From positions 248,001 through 312,000 of the forward strand of contig NZ_LN913000.1 of assembly GCF_001487105.1 (NCBI RefSeq): DNA of 64,000 nucleotides, in the 5' to 3' direction. Position numbers and translations under genes: made by a program. The stretch is from Mediterraneibacter massiliensis (GTDB lineage Bacteria > Bacillota > Clostridia > Lachnospirales > Lachnospiraceae). The number at the start of each line of letters is the position of its first letter. The first letter of the stretch is position 1. This document shows, piece after piece, positions 1-9,600 of this stretch. The notes beneath the pieces were generated by a model. It was not told the DNA's origin and made no database searches. It saw only the letters and a program-made list of their open reading frames with translations.

Positions 1-582
1 GGCTGCTTCTAATACTGTTTTATTCCATTCAGGTTTCTCTACAGACAGCATCATGGTTCTGCCAGCCATTGAATAATCAATGTACGGACCTTCACCGGTT
101 AACTTAAATGCGATATAATCTTGTACACAACAAAATTTCCATGCTCGATTATAGATATCAGGTTCATTTTGTTTGTGCCACATTATCTTATTAACTGTGT
201 AAATTGAGCTAAAAGCATTTCCTGTTTGTTTATACAATTCGTTTTCCTCAAAATGATCTTTCCAAAACATATATTGAGGTACAGTACGATTGTCCATTGT
301 CACTATAATATTGTACAATGGTCGTCCTTCCTTATCGATAGGAAGCACAGCTTGTGCCTGCGATGAAATTGTAATGGTTTCCACTGACGCTTTTGAATCG
401 TGAATCGCTTTCTTTATTGCGGCAAGCACTTTATCTGCATAATCATAAGGATTAAGTTCTGCCCATCCCGTTTTAGGTGTTATTAATTCACATTCATAAC
501 GTGCGCATGAAAGAAGAGTTCCCTGTTCATCATAAACTGCCGCCTTTATGCTTGAAGTTCCTAAATCAATTCCACAAAACAT
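1..582 (-). CDS. FGGY-family carbohydrate kinase, N-terminal part (cut by window edge)
   Basis: The reverse strand is open from an ATG at 582 to the window edge, 194 codons without a stop. The product starts MFCGIDLGTSSIKAAVYDE, the phosphate-1 motif of FGGY sugar kinases (ASKHA fold), and later has TMDNRT, which fits the conserved substrate-side W/MDxR motif of the family. These enzymes phosphorylate sugars or polyols such as xylulose, gluconate or glycerol with ATP in the cytoplasm. The C-terminal half, which decides substrate, lies outside the window, so no specific gene name is given. A GAGGGTGATAG ribosome-binding site precedes the start. It lies 50 bp downstream of the RpiR-type regulator on the same strand and is probably co-transcribed with it. 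Confidence 0.85.
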   Translation of the reverse strand, partial: MFCGIDLGTSSIKAAVYDEQGTLLSCARYECELITPKTGWAELNPYDYADKVLAAIKKAIHDSKASVETITISSQAQAVLPIDKEGRPLYNIIVTMDNRTVPQYMFWKDHFEENELYKQTGNAFSSIYTVNKIMWHKQNEPDIYNRAWKFCCVQDYIAFKLTGEGPYIDYSMAGRTMMLSVEKPEWNKTVLEAA

Positions 583-632
583 ATCTATCACCCTCTTTCT
601 ACTTTTATAATAAAATTTTGTTATTTCACCTC

Positions 633-1490
633 CTATATTTTTGTTGAGTCAAGAGCTTTTCTCGTTTTTACGATGTTGTTATAAGCTTCATCGTATTTTT
701 TAAATGCAACACCTACATATAACATATCAACAATAGCTAATTCGGCAATTCGTGATGAGAGTGCATCACTATTAAATGCAGTTTCGCTTGATGATGTATA
801 AAGCACGATGTCTGCTTTTTTCACTATTGGAGATTTTCCATAATTCGTAATTGCAATAGTTTTAGCGCCTGCCTGTCGGGCAATATCCAATGCTGTCAAA
901 ATATCTTTAGAGGCACCTGAATGGGATATCGCGATCACGACTGATCTTTTATTCAGCACTGATGCCGCCATTGCCTGAAGATTGCTATCAGTAAAAGCCA
1001 AAGCTAAATAGCCTATTTTAATAAACTTATGCTGACAATCTAATGCAATGCTTCCAGATCCTCCTATACCAAAAAAAAGCAATTGTTCACTTTCTCGGAT
1101 CATATTGATGGCACATTCTATCGCATCTTGATCTAAAATCTCATGTGTTGCCTTTAATGACTGAATATCAGACTCTATAATTTTATCTACTATAGCAGAA
1201 ATAGTATCTGTTTTTGCCAGTCTGCTGTAAATTTGCTGCTCAGGTTCGATCGTTTCCTGCGCAATGCTGATTTTCATTGCCTGATATCCCTTGTACCCCA
1301 ATTTTTGAGCAAATCTTACAATTGATACTTTGCTAACACCACAAGTTTCTGCCGCTTCATCAATAGACATATGGATAATCTCTTTTTTGTTTTTTTCAAT
1401 AAACTCGTAAATCTTTTTTTCATTCTCCTTTGTGATACTAGAAAGCACTCCACGAATTCTAACTTGGTAACTTGCATTTATTTGGGTCAT
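633..1490 (-). CDS. MurR/RpiR family transcriptional regulator
   Basis: A protein of 285 residues. The N-terminal ~80 residues form an RpiR-type helix-turn-helix (SIDEAAETCGVSKVSIVRFA), and the C-terminal half is a SIS sugar-phosphate-binding domain (FGIGGSGSIALDC, AISHSGASKDI). Such proteins sense sugar phosphates and regulate nearby sugar catabolism genes. I chose the ATG at 1490 because AAAGGAGGAAGAGCG lies immediately before it; an upstream in-frame ATG at 1520 would put that Shine-Dalgarno inside the coding region. The gene leads into the FGGY kinase, so local control of that kinase is the natural inference. The ligand is unknown. Confidence 0.9.
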   Translation of the reverse strand: MTQINASYQVRIRGVLSSITKENEKKIYEFIEKNKKEIIHMSIDEAAETCGVSKVSIVRFAQKLGYKGYQAMKISIAQETIEPEQQIYSRLAKTDTISAIVDKIIESDIQSLKATHEILDQDAIECAINMIRESEQLLFFGIGGSGSIALDCQHKFIKIGYLALAFTDSNLQAMAASVLNKRSVVIAISHSGASKDILTALDIARQAGAKTIAITNYGKSPIVKKADIVLYTSSSETAFNSDALSSRIAELAIVDMLYVGVAFKKYDEAYNNIVKTRKALDSTKI

Positions 1491-1915
1491 CGCTCTTCCT
1501 CCTTTAACCAGATTATACATGATTTGAAATATATTTTCAATATATTTTTTAAATAATGAAATTTTTATTCAAAGCTGCATGCTATATTTACTGTCTGTAA
1601 AATTTTATGAGTACATAATATTAATTGTTATAACAAATTTTTAAATGAAGCAAGTGGATGTTGTGAAAATAGAAAGCAGGCAGAAATGTTGCAACAAATA
1701 CAACGAAATGCAGCAATTGTGCAGCACAACAGGAGATACTTTTAAAATCAAGTTTTAAACAGCTGGTAAAAAGTGCATAAACAGAAGGTTTTATTGATAC
1801 ACAGCAGAGAGTTCCGGAAAAAATAAATTGGCATGAAGTTTGCTTATACATTATATAACAAAACATATGCTGCGCGGCTGTGAAAATATAGTAGGACGAA
1901 AGAGAGGTAAAGGAT
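1491..1915. other. Intergenic region with sigma-54 promoter and upstream palindromes
   Basis: A divergent, AT-rich spacer of about 425 bp between the RpiR gene (reverse) and the permease (forward). It has no convincing gene. It holds two short perfect palindromes, TTGTTATAACAA (1625-1636) and TGTTGCAACA (1687-1696), a further imperfect one centred on CAATTG near 1715, and a sigma-54-type promoter at 1829-1845. This is the layout expected for an enhancer-binding-protein site 100-200 bp upstream of a -24/-12 promoter. Confidence 0.6.
1829..1845 (+). promoter_or_regulatory. Sigma-54 (-24/-12) promoter for the kdgT-amidohydrolase operon
   Basis: TGGCATGAAGTTTGCTT matches the sigma-54 consensus TGGCAYRNNNNTTGCW at every defined position, with GG at 1830-1831 and GC at 1842-1843 separated by exactly 10 bases. 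The expected start point is near 1855, about 60 bp before the permease ATG. Such promoters require an AAA+ enhancer-binding protein; none is encoded in this window. Confidence 0.75.
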
Positions 1916-2881
1916 ATGAAGATATGTGCGACAATGAAGAAATTTCCAGGAGGGATGATGGTAATTCCATTGTTGATCGGATGTCTGGTTAATACATTTA
2001 TTCCGCAGTGTCTGGAGATCGGAGGATTTACGACGGCATTATTTAAGAGTGGACAAGCGACGCTGGTAGGGCTGTTTATCTTCTGCAGCGGGGCTACAAT
2101 CAATGTGAGACAGGTAGGAATGCCGCTTTATAAAGGTGTGGTACTGACTGCTCTGAAGCTGGCCATTGGCGTGCTTATAGGGTATTTGTTGAATATGGCA
2201 TTTGGGCCGGCGGGAATACTGGGGCTGACGCCATTTGCAGCAATTTCGGCGATCACGAACTCGAATGGAGCGATCTATACTGCATTGGCAAAGGAATTTG
2301 GTGATGACACAGATATGGGAGCGATCGCGGTATTGTCTTTGAATGACGGACCATTTCTTACTATGATTGCATTAGGGACCACAGGGCTTGCGTCCATTCC
2401 TGTTATCGACATTGTAGCGGCCATCATACCGCTTATCATAGGGATGATACTTGGAAATCTAGATTCGGATTTCAGAGAACTTCTTTCCAAAGGTTTAAAT
2501 ATGATACTTCCAGTTAATGGTTTTGTATTCGGAGCAAATATGAGCTTGATCACGATTGCCAAGGCAGGGGTACCGGGAATTATTCTAGGGATTATTACAG
2601 TTCTTTCAACGGGAGTACTCACGTATTTTATTTACAGCGCCATCAGAAGAAAACCTGACCCTATGGGAATGGCAATTGGAACAGTAGGCGGTAATGCAGT
2701 TGCGACACCTGCTGCTGTAGCTGCGGTAGATACGAGCCTTGAACCATATGCGGCATCCGCCACAGCACAGATAGCGGCATCTGTCGTTATTACAGCCATT
2801 CTGACTCCTTTGCTGACTGGTTTCGTAGCAAGGCGAAGCCAGAAAAAATTACAAAAGAAGGCAGAACAAAAGAACGAGTAA
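1916..2881 (+). CDS. kdgT: 2-keto-3-deoxygluconate permease family transporter
   Basis: A 321-residue integral membrane protein of the KdgT family, a 2-keto-3-deoxygluconate:proton symporter family. The whole length matches, from MKKFPGGMMVIPLLIGCLVN near the N-terminus through GLFIFCSGATI and the glycine/alanine-rich GNAVATPAAVAAVD to a basic C-terminus after the last membrane span. About ten hydrophobic segments are visible. GAGAGGTAAAGGAT precedes the ATG. It is the first gene behind a sigma-54 promoter, with an amidohydrolase 55 bp downstream. The pairing suggests that the transported compound carries an amide or lactone cleaved by the partner, so the true substrate may not be KDG. Confidence 0.88.
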   Translation: MKICATMKKFPGGMMVIPLLIGCLVNTFIPQCLEIGGFTTALFKSGQATLVGLFIFCSGATINVRQVGMPLYKGVVLTALKLAIGVLIGYLLNMAFGPAGILGLTPFAAISAITNSNGAIYTALAKEFGDDTDMGAIAVLSLNDGPFLTMIALGTTGLASIPVIDIVAAIIPLIIGMILGNLDSDFRELLSKGLNMILPVNGFVFGANMSLITIAKAGVPGIILGIITVLSTGVLTYFIYSAIRRKPDPMGMAIGTVGGNAVATPAAVAAVDTSLEPYAASATAQIAASVVITAILTPLLTGFVARRSQKKLQKKAEQKNE

Positions 2882-2936
2882 GTGTAAATCATATACGGAT
2901 TAAAATAACGTTACATGAGGAAGAAGGAGGATGAAG

Positions 2937-4094
2937 ATGGAACAGTATATAGTAAAAGCAAAGAATATAATAGCAGGACGTAAGCTACAAGTACTTCAAA
3001 ATGCGGCCGTAGAAGTGAAAGATGGAAAGATCGAAGAAATTTATGAGTCGGAGACACAGATACCGGAAGAACTCAAAGACAAAGTGACGGATTTGGGAGA
3101 CGTTACCTTGATGCCGGGGATGATCGACTGCCACAACCATCTTGCTCTTGATACTCGTTTAGAAAATCATCTCATAAAAATGAATGACTGCGAATGTGAA
3201 CAGACGATCCGGGCATTGAAGACCATGAAAGACGATCTGGAGGCGGGTGTGACAACGTCCAGATGTATGGGAGACAGATACTATATAGATGTCACCTGCA
3301 AAAAAGCGCAGCAGGATGGAAGAATAGCAGGGCCGAAACTGGTCGTAAGCGGAATCGGAATGCGGGCGTCACACGGACACGGGTATGTGGGAATGCCTTT
3401 TGACGGACCAGAACAGTTCAGAAAGCAGGCAAGAGAAAATATTGCACATGGAGTCGATTTTTTGAAAGTTTTTACGACCAAGGTTATCAATGCGACGCCG
3501 TTTATTTATCATTTTATGAGTCCGGAAGAACTTAAAGCGGTTGTACAGGAGGCAAAGAGTGTAGGAATTACGACTGCCTGTCACTGTTCAGGAGGGCAGG
3601 GGCTGGAAGATTGTCTGGAAGCAGGTATTGACTGTCTGGAACATGTGTATTATATCACGCCCGAGCAGGTAGAAAGAGTAAAAAAAGCAGACAAATGGGT
3701 GGTATATACGCCAAGCTATGCTTTAAATGATACCTTATTGTTTAAGTTTTCGCCTCAGGGTAGAGAAGGAAGTCTGAAAGAAAAAGAAATTATCTGTCGC
3801 TGTCTTGAGGGAGCTATTTCGGGTGGATTAAAGTTTGGGATTGGAACAGACGGAATTCATACAGGTCTTCCCCAAGAAGCAGAATATATTGCTTCTTTAG
3901 GCGCATCGAATGAGCAGGTTCTTGCCGGTATTACAGTGAATGCAGCAAAGCTGTGCGGTGTGGATGATAAGACAGGGGCGATTGAAAAAGGTCTAGCAGC
4001 AGATTTTGTGGTACTTGCAGGAAATCCACTGAAGGATATAAGTGCATTAAAACAGGTAAGATCTGTATACCAGGATGGGAAGAAGATACGGTAG
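2937..4094 (+). CDS. Metal-dependent amidohydrolase family protein
   Basis: A 385-residue TIM-barrel amidohydrolase of the imidazolonepropionase/prolidase-like type. The metal-binding HxH is in MPGMIDCHNHLALD. The residue expected to become the bridging carboxylated lysine is in GVDFLKVFTT, further histidines are in TTACHCSGGQG and CLEHVYY, and the catalytic aspartate is in FGIGTDGIHTG. The start at 2937 is preferred to the in-frame ATG at 2931 because AAGGAGG ends at 2930, only zero bases before the earlier ATG. It is co-transcribed with the KdgT-like permease. The substrate cannot be read from the sequence; hydrolysis of a cyclic amide, dipeptide or N-acylated sugar acid is possible. Confidence 0.85.
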   Translation: MEQYIVKAKNIIAGRKLQVLQNAAVEVKDGKIEEIYESETQIPEELKDKVTDLGDVTLMPGMIDCHNHLALDTRLENHLIKMNDCECEQTIRALKTMKDDLEAGVTTSRCMGDRYYIDVTCKKAQQDGRIAGPKLVVSGIGMRASHGHGYVGMPFDGPEQFRKQARENIAHGVDFLKVFTTKVINATPFIYHFMSPEELKAVVQEAKSVGITTACHCSGGQGLEDCLEAGIDCLEHVYYITPEQVERVKKADKWVVYTPSYALNDTLLFKFSPQGREGSLKEKEIICRCLEGAISGGLKFGIGTDGIHTGLPQEAEYIASLGASNEQVLAGITVNAAKLCGVDDKTGAIEKGLAADFVVLAGNPLKDISALKQVRSVYQDGKKIR

Positions 4095-4126
4095 AAAAAA
4101 GATATTTAAAATGTAAGATTTTGGAG

Positions 4127-4168
4127 AAATGGCGTTTGCTCTTTATAAAGGAGTGAACGCCATTTTTT
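4127..4168 (+). terminator. Rho-independent terminator after the amidohydrolase
   Basis: A long stem (AAATGGCGTTTGCTC pairing with GAGTGAACGCCATTT) closes a short loop and is followed by a run of six T. It ends the sigma-54 operon. Confidence 0.85.
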
Positions 4169-4282
4169 GTGAGATATACTGTTTTGTCTTGATGACAATT
4201 TTAAATTAAATTCAATACAGCTTTTTTCTGTGTCTTAGTATTAGGGTACAGCTTACCTCTTTCTTAACTGATAATAGAAAAA

Positions 4283-5263
4283 TTAGTCTTCTCTTTCAAT
4301 ATTGAGTTCAGTTCGAAAGGCTCTGATTGATAATTTGTTGGAAAGATAAAACAAAAATGTTAATATTACAGCAATAACAGCATAAATAAACCATGCGGCA
4401 CGATAACTGCCGGTTATATCGAAAATTCCAGCGCAAAGAGGAATTCCGAAAGAACTTCCGAGGAATAGGATAGTTGTGAATAAGCTGACATTTGCAGCAT
4501 AATCAATTCTGCCAAATATGCGCTGTGTTGTAAATGTTGGCAGGATTACAAGTTCAGCAGTTACGATACCAAATAATACGCTTGGAACAAAAGCACTTAT
4601 ATCCCCGAGGCATAATGCGAGTGAAACGAAAGCTACAGCACATATAACCCCACATACGATAATGGATTTAGAACTTCCAAGGCGATCAAAGACATTTCCA
4701 AGCATAATTTTGGCTACGAGTCCAATGATCATAACAAGGGAGTATAAAGCAGCAGCTTTCTCGGCAGAGATCCCTTCAGAAGTCCAATATGTTACAAGTT
4801 GCTGAGATGTACCAGATACAATTAATCCAATCAAAAAGATACCAACTGTATAGAGCCAAAACCAGGATTTTTTCATGGCATCTCTGCGCATAAAACCGGT
4901 AGGTTGTATCTCAGCCTCTGTCTTACCAGCAGTGCCATAAGGTTTTTGTCCAATGTCTTCTGGTTTTAGACGAATTAAAAGTATTGTAATACATACGATG
5001 ACTATGATAGATATAGCAAGAATACGATAACTTGCGCGCCATCCAAATTCAATAATCAACTTCGATACAATAGGAGAAAGCAGGGAAGTGATTAAGCTGG
5101 ACCCGGTATAGGCGATTCCGGTCATAGTTCCACGTTTGTCATAAAACCAGTTAGAAAGTAATAAATTCATTGGAATTGTTCCAAATAATCCAGAAGAGGC
5201 ACCGGCAAGAATTCCGCCAATATAGAAAAACCATACATTAGGAGCCGATGAATAGATTAAATG
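4283..5263 (-). pseudogene. MFS transporter, N-terminally truncated
   Basis: The reverse strand encodes the C-terminal ~325 residues of a major facilitator superfamily protein of the oxalate/formate antiporter-like type, with many membrane spans and the loop NWFYDKRGTMTGI. The first Met giving an open frame is at 5170 (295 residues). Clear family sequence continues upstream in the same frame (VWFFYIGGILAGASSG, then ACAHLIYSSAP) until an in-frame TAA at 5273-5275, with no start codon. About 80 N-terminal residues, including the first spans, are therefore missing. Homology stops near 5263, next to an unrelated short open stretch, which looks like a deletion or recombination junction. Function is probably lost. 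Confidence 0.75.
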
Positions 5264-5390
5264 TGCACAAGCTTAAACCAATGACAGAAGAGGATATCAG
5301 AGAGATATTGAACAATTGTTACAAATAGAAGAAAGAGTCGGAATCTAGTGTCTGTTTCACATACGTCTGGAATTTTACAAGATAAAAAGT

Positions 5391-5421
5391 GGGGTATTGC
5401 TGTAGATTTGAGCAATACCCC
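5391..5421. repeat. Inverted repeat / hairpin in decay zone
   Basis: GGGGTATTGCT and AGCAATACCCC form an 11-bp perfect stem around a 9-base loop. On the reverse strand it is followed by ACTTTTTATC, so it could be a relic terminator for a reverse-strand gene now lost. No intact gene uses it at present. Confidence 0.55.
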
Positions 5422-5449
5422 ATTCTATACAGGGAAAAGAAGGAATAAA

Positions 5450-6148
5450 ATGAGAGATAAAATAAGAATGGTAGGATGAGATTTAGATGGTACACTGTTG
5501 AACGGCGAAAAGAAGCTGACATCTTATACACGGAAGATTTTGGATAGAGCAATAGCAAAAGGAACGGAGATAGTGATTGTAACGGGACGAAATTGGGAAG
5601 AGGTACCGGAAGATATTAAAAATTTTTCGGGAATACATTATATGATCACTGCGAATGGTGCCAGAATTACAGAAGTAGAGACAAATAAAATATTGGGGAA
5701 CATTTACTGTCCTATAAGAAAGCAAAAAAAGCATTGGAAATGGTCCAAAAATACCAGTCTATACAGGATCTATATTATAAGGGGGGAAGGTTATGTTTCG
5801 GAAAAACAATATTGGGAAATCGAAGAATATTATCAGGACCCGAAAATATGTCAGTATCTGCGCGCGACAAGAAAACGGGTACCGGATTTAATTGCCTTTT
5901 TGGAAGAAAAAAGATGTGAACTCGATAAAGTGGAAATTTTATTTAAGAGAAAAGAAGAAAAAGAACAAGCATGGCAGGAACTGAAGACTATAAAAGGAAT
6001 TCGTCTTCTTAGCCTGCCGCAATTTAATAATATAGAAGTCAATGATATGGAGAATGCAGTCAAAGAAGTAAAAGCTGCCTCAGATTATGTTACAGATAGT
6101 AATGAAGAAGAAGGGGCGGCTAAAGCAATAGAAAAATTTGTTCTGTAA
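5450..6148 (+). pseudogene. Cof-type HAD hydrolase, multiply broken
   Basis: The region keeps the outline of a Cof-subfamily HAD phosphatase: DLDGTLLN (motif I), VIVTGRNWEE (motif II) and the C-terminal ASDYVTDSNEEEGAAKAIEK tail. It cannot make a working enzyme. Codon 10, just before motif I, is TGA (5477-5479). The frame changes near 5711 and returns at a run of six G at 5781-5786; between them the family-like sequence (KAKKALEMVQKYQS) is in another frame. The usual stretch carrying the motif III lysine and the GDxxND motif IV, roughly 45 residues, is missing at a junction near 6041-6049. A ribosome-binding site (AGAAGGA) still precedes the old ATG. Confidence 0.85.
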
Positions 6149-6153
6149 TATAC

Positions 6154-6181
6154 TTGCAATCCCTTTCAAATAGGGTATAAT
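6154..6181 (+). promoter_or_regulatory. Sigma-A promoter for the 79-residue gene
   Basis: TTGCAA at 6154-6159 and TATAAT at 6176-6181 with a 16-base spacer, about 85 bp before the start codon. Confidence 0.6.
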
Positions 6182-6265
6182 AGCAATATAGGCGTAGTGG
6201 CAGAAAGTGTTTGCCTTGTACAGCGCCGAGTAAAATCCAATGAAAATATGAAAGGAGTTTAAGAA

Positions 6266-6505
6266 ATGAAAGTACAAAATATTACAGACATAGACGCATT
6301 CTTTAAGGTAGTAGATTCTTGCAAGGGAAGAGTAGAGTTGGTAACAGGAGAGGGAGACAGACTGAATCTGAAGTCCAAACTTTCCCAGTATGTATCTATG
6401 GCGAATATCTTTTCTAATGGTGAGATTCCGGAACTGGAAATAATCGCATATGAAAAAGAAGATACAGATAAATTGATCAATTTTATGTTAAACGGCGGAC
6501 AATAG
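6266..6505 (+). CDS. Small conserved protein of unknown function (79 aa)
   Basis: A soluble protein of 79 residues with no cysteines besides one and no membrane span. The N-terminal half (VQNITDIDAFFKVVDSCKGR) looks helical and the C-terminal half mixed. GAAAGGAGTTTAAGAA is a good ribosome-binding site, and the gene has its own promoter and terminator, so it is very likely real. I recall proteins of this size and position, upstream of dnaE, being common in Lachnospiraceae and often mislabelled as polyA polymerase. Nothing in the sequence supports that label, and I assign no function. Confidence 0.75.
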   Translation: MKVQNITDIDAFFKVVDSCKGRVELVTGEGDRLNLKSKLSQYVSMANIFSNGEIPELEIIAYEKEDTDKLINFMLNGGQ

Positions 6506-6558
6506 AAGTACGCGTTAACAGGAAAAGGCTGGTTCGGTTTTTGAAGCAGGTATGTTAT

Positions 6559-6590
6559 AAGGGCAGTTCCCCGACGGGACCGCCCTTTTT
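6559..6590 (+). terminator. Rho-independent terminator before dnaE
   Basis: GGGCAGTTCCC, a CGAC loop, GGGACCGCCC and then TTTTT. It separates the small upstream gene from dnaE. Confidence 0.75.
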
Positions 6591-6677
6591 GTATCGTAGG
6601 ATCTAAACGGGGAAAAGGAGTTTGCTTTTTCGTACTCCCGGATGATCTGAGTCAGGAAGAATGGCAAGGGGTGAAAC

Positions 6678-9600
6678 ATGAATTTTACACATTTACATGT
6701 CCATACAGAGTATAGTCTGCTGGATGGTTCTAATAAGATAAAAGAATATGTAGCCAGAGTCAAAGAGTTGGGGATGGACAGCGCTGCGATCACAGATCAT
6801 GGTGTGATGTACGGTGTGATCGATTTTTACAGAGAAGCGAAAAAGCAAGGCATTAATCCCATACTTGGGTGCGAAGTCTATGTGGCGCCGGGTTCCAGGT
6901 TTGACAGAGAAATTTCCGGTGGAGAGGACAGATATTATCATCTGGTACTATTGGCGGAAAATAATACGGGATATGCAAACTTGATGAAGATTGTTTCGAA
7001 AGGCTTTGTGGAGGGATACTATTATAAGCCCCGTGTAGATAAACATCTGCTGCGCGAATACAGCGAGGGGATCATTGCCTTAAGTGCCTGCCTGGCGGGG
7101 GAAGTACAGCGCTATCTGACTAAGGGGCTGTATGAAGAAGCCAAAAAAGCGGCGCTTGAATACAAGGAAATTTTCGGAGAGGGAAATTATTTCCTAGAAC
7201 TGCAGGATCATGGAATACCGGAGCAGAAAATGGTAAACCAGCGTCTGCTGAAAATGTCAGAAGAGCTGGGGATCGAATTGGTAGCGACAAATGATGTCCA
7301 CTATACCTATGCGGACGATGCACAATCCCATGATATCCTTCTGTGCATACAGACGGGGAAGAAGCTGGCTGATGAGAACCGGATGCGCTACGAAGGCGGA
7401 CAATATTATGTGAAATCTCCGGAAGAGATGCGTGCCTTGTTTCCCTATGCCGTACAGGCGTTGGAAAATACGCAGAAGATTGCAGACAGGTGCCATGTGA
7501 CGATCGAGTTCGGAGTGACAAAACTCCCCAAATATGATGTGCCGGATGGATACACGTCCTGGGAATATTTGCAGAAACTTTGTTATGAAGGGCTGGAAAA
7601 GCATTATGCGGATCCTTCAGAGGCATTGAAAGAGCGTCTGCAGTATGAGTTGACTACCATAAAAAATATGGGGTATGTTGATTATTTTCTGATCGTGTGG
7701 GATTTTATCAAATATGCTAAAGATCATGGCATCGCGGTGGGACCTGGCAGGGGAAGCGCGGCAGGAAGTATTGTGTCTTACTGTCTGGAGATCACGACGA
7801 TCGATCCGATCAAATATCAGCTCTTGTTTGAACGTTTTTTAAATCCGGAGCGGGTATCCATGCCGGATATAGACGTGGATTTTTGTTACGAGCGCAGACA
7901 GGAAGTCATTGACTATGTGGTGCGAAAATATGGCAAAGACCGGGTCGTTCAGATCGTTACATTCGGTACTCTTGCCGCACGGGGCGTGATCCGTGACGTA
8001 GGCAGAGTGATGGATCTTCCGTATGCGTTTGTAGACACGATAGCCAAAATGATCCCTACAGAATTGAATATCACGATTGACAAGGCACTGCGGGGAAATC
8101 CGGAATTAAAAAGAACATACGAGAGTGATGAACAAGTCAAATATCTGATCGATATGGCAAAACGTCTGGAAGGACTTCCTAGGCACAGTTCCATGCATGC
8201 GGCAGGCGTTGTGATCTGTCAGAAGGATGCGGATGAATATGTGCCTCTTTCCCGTGCTTCAGACGGAACGATCACGACGCAGTTTACGATGACAACGCTG
8301 GAAGAACTGGGACTTCTCAAGATGGATTTCTTAGGGCTTAGAACGCTTACAGTTATCCAGAATGCAGTGCAGATGGCGAGGGCGAAGACGCCCGATCTGG
8401 ATATGACGAAAATCGATTACAATGACGCAGATGTATTAGAGTATATCGGAACAGGCAAGACAGATGGGATCTTCCAGCTGGAAAGCGGGGGGATGAAAGG
8501 GTTTATGAAAGAATTAAAGCCCCATAGCCTGGAAGATATCATTGCCGGGATTTCTTTGTACCGCCCGGGACCTATGGACTTTATCCCACAGTATATCAAG
8601 GGGAAAAACGACGCGTCGTCGATCACTTATGATTGTCCGCAGTTGGAGCCAATCCTGGAACCTACCTATGGCTGCATCGTATATCAGGAACAGGTCATGC
8701 AGATCGTGCGGGATCTGGCTGGTTATACATTGGGAAGAAGTGATCTTCTCCGTCGTGCGATGTCAAAGAAAAAAGGGGACGTGATGCAGAAAGAACGCCA
8801 GATCTTCGTACATGGTGATGAAGAGACGAACGTGCCGGGCTGTATCAAAAATGGGATAGATGAAAAGACGGCGAATAAGATTTATGACGAAATGATCGAT
8901 TTCGCGAAATATGCTTTTAATAAATCTCATGCTGCCGCGTATGCGGTTGTAGCATATCAGACGGCATATTTGAAATATTATTATCCGGTGGAATTTATGG
9001 CGGCTCTTATGACATCGGTGATTGAAAATCCTTCTAAAGTGGCAGAATATATTTATGCATGCCGGCAAATGAATATCCAGATACTTCCGCCGGATATCAA
9101 CCAGGGAATTGCGCGTTTTTCCGTGGACGGAGGAAATATCCGATATGGGCTGGCGGCGATCAAAAGTATCGGAAAACCGGTGATCGAACTGATAGAGCAA
9201 GAAAGAAAAGAGTTTGGACCTTTTAAAAATCTGGAAAACTTTATCAGCCGCATGTCGATAAAAGAGACATTGAATAAGAAGGTCATTGAAAACTTTATTA
9301 AGTCTGGGGCTTTAGATTGTCTCGGAGGAACGAGAAAGCAGTTCATGAGTATCTATATACAGATCATGGAGCACGTCAGTCAGGAGAAAAAGTATGCTAT
9401 GACAGGCCAGATGACGCTGTTTGATCTAGTAGATGAGGAGCAGAAGAGTGAATTTGAGATCAAACTGCCGGATGTAGGAGAGTATACAAAGGAAAATCTG
9501 CTCGCCTTTGAAAAAGAAGTGCTCGGAATCTATATCAGCGGTCACCCATTGGAAGAGTATGAAGAAAAGTGGAAAAAAGTAATTTCTGCAACCACATTGG

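Noticed and set aside
1621..2103. 160-residue reverse-strand open frame across the sigma-54 promoter
   Set aside because: It overlaps the promoter and the kdgT gene, has a low-complexity composition and no ribosome-binding site.
5248..5328. 26-residue open frame on the forward strand next to the MFS junction
   Set aside because: It has no recognisable family or good ribosome-binding site and lies at a deletion junction; probably a remnant, so it is not listed as a gene.
5477..5479. TGA in the HAD gene as a selenocysteine codon
   Set aside because: The same gene has two frameshifts and a deletion of catalytic motifs, Cof-type HAD proteins do not use selenocysteine there, and no SECIS-like hairpin is seen right after the TGA.
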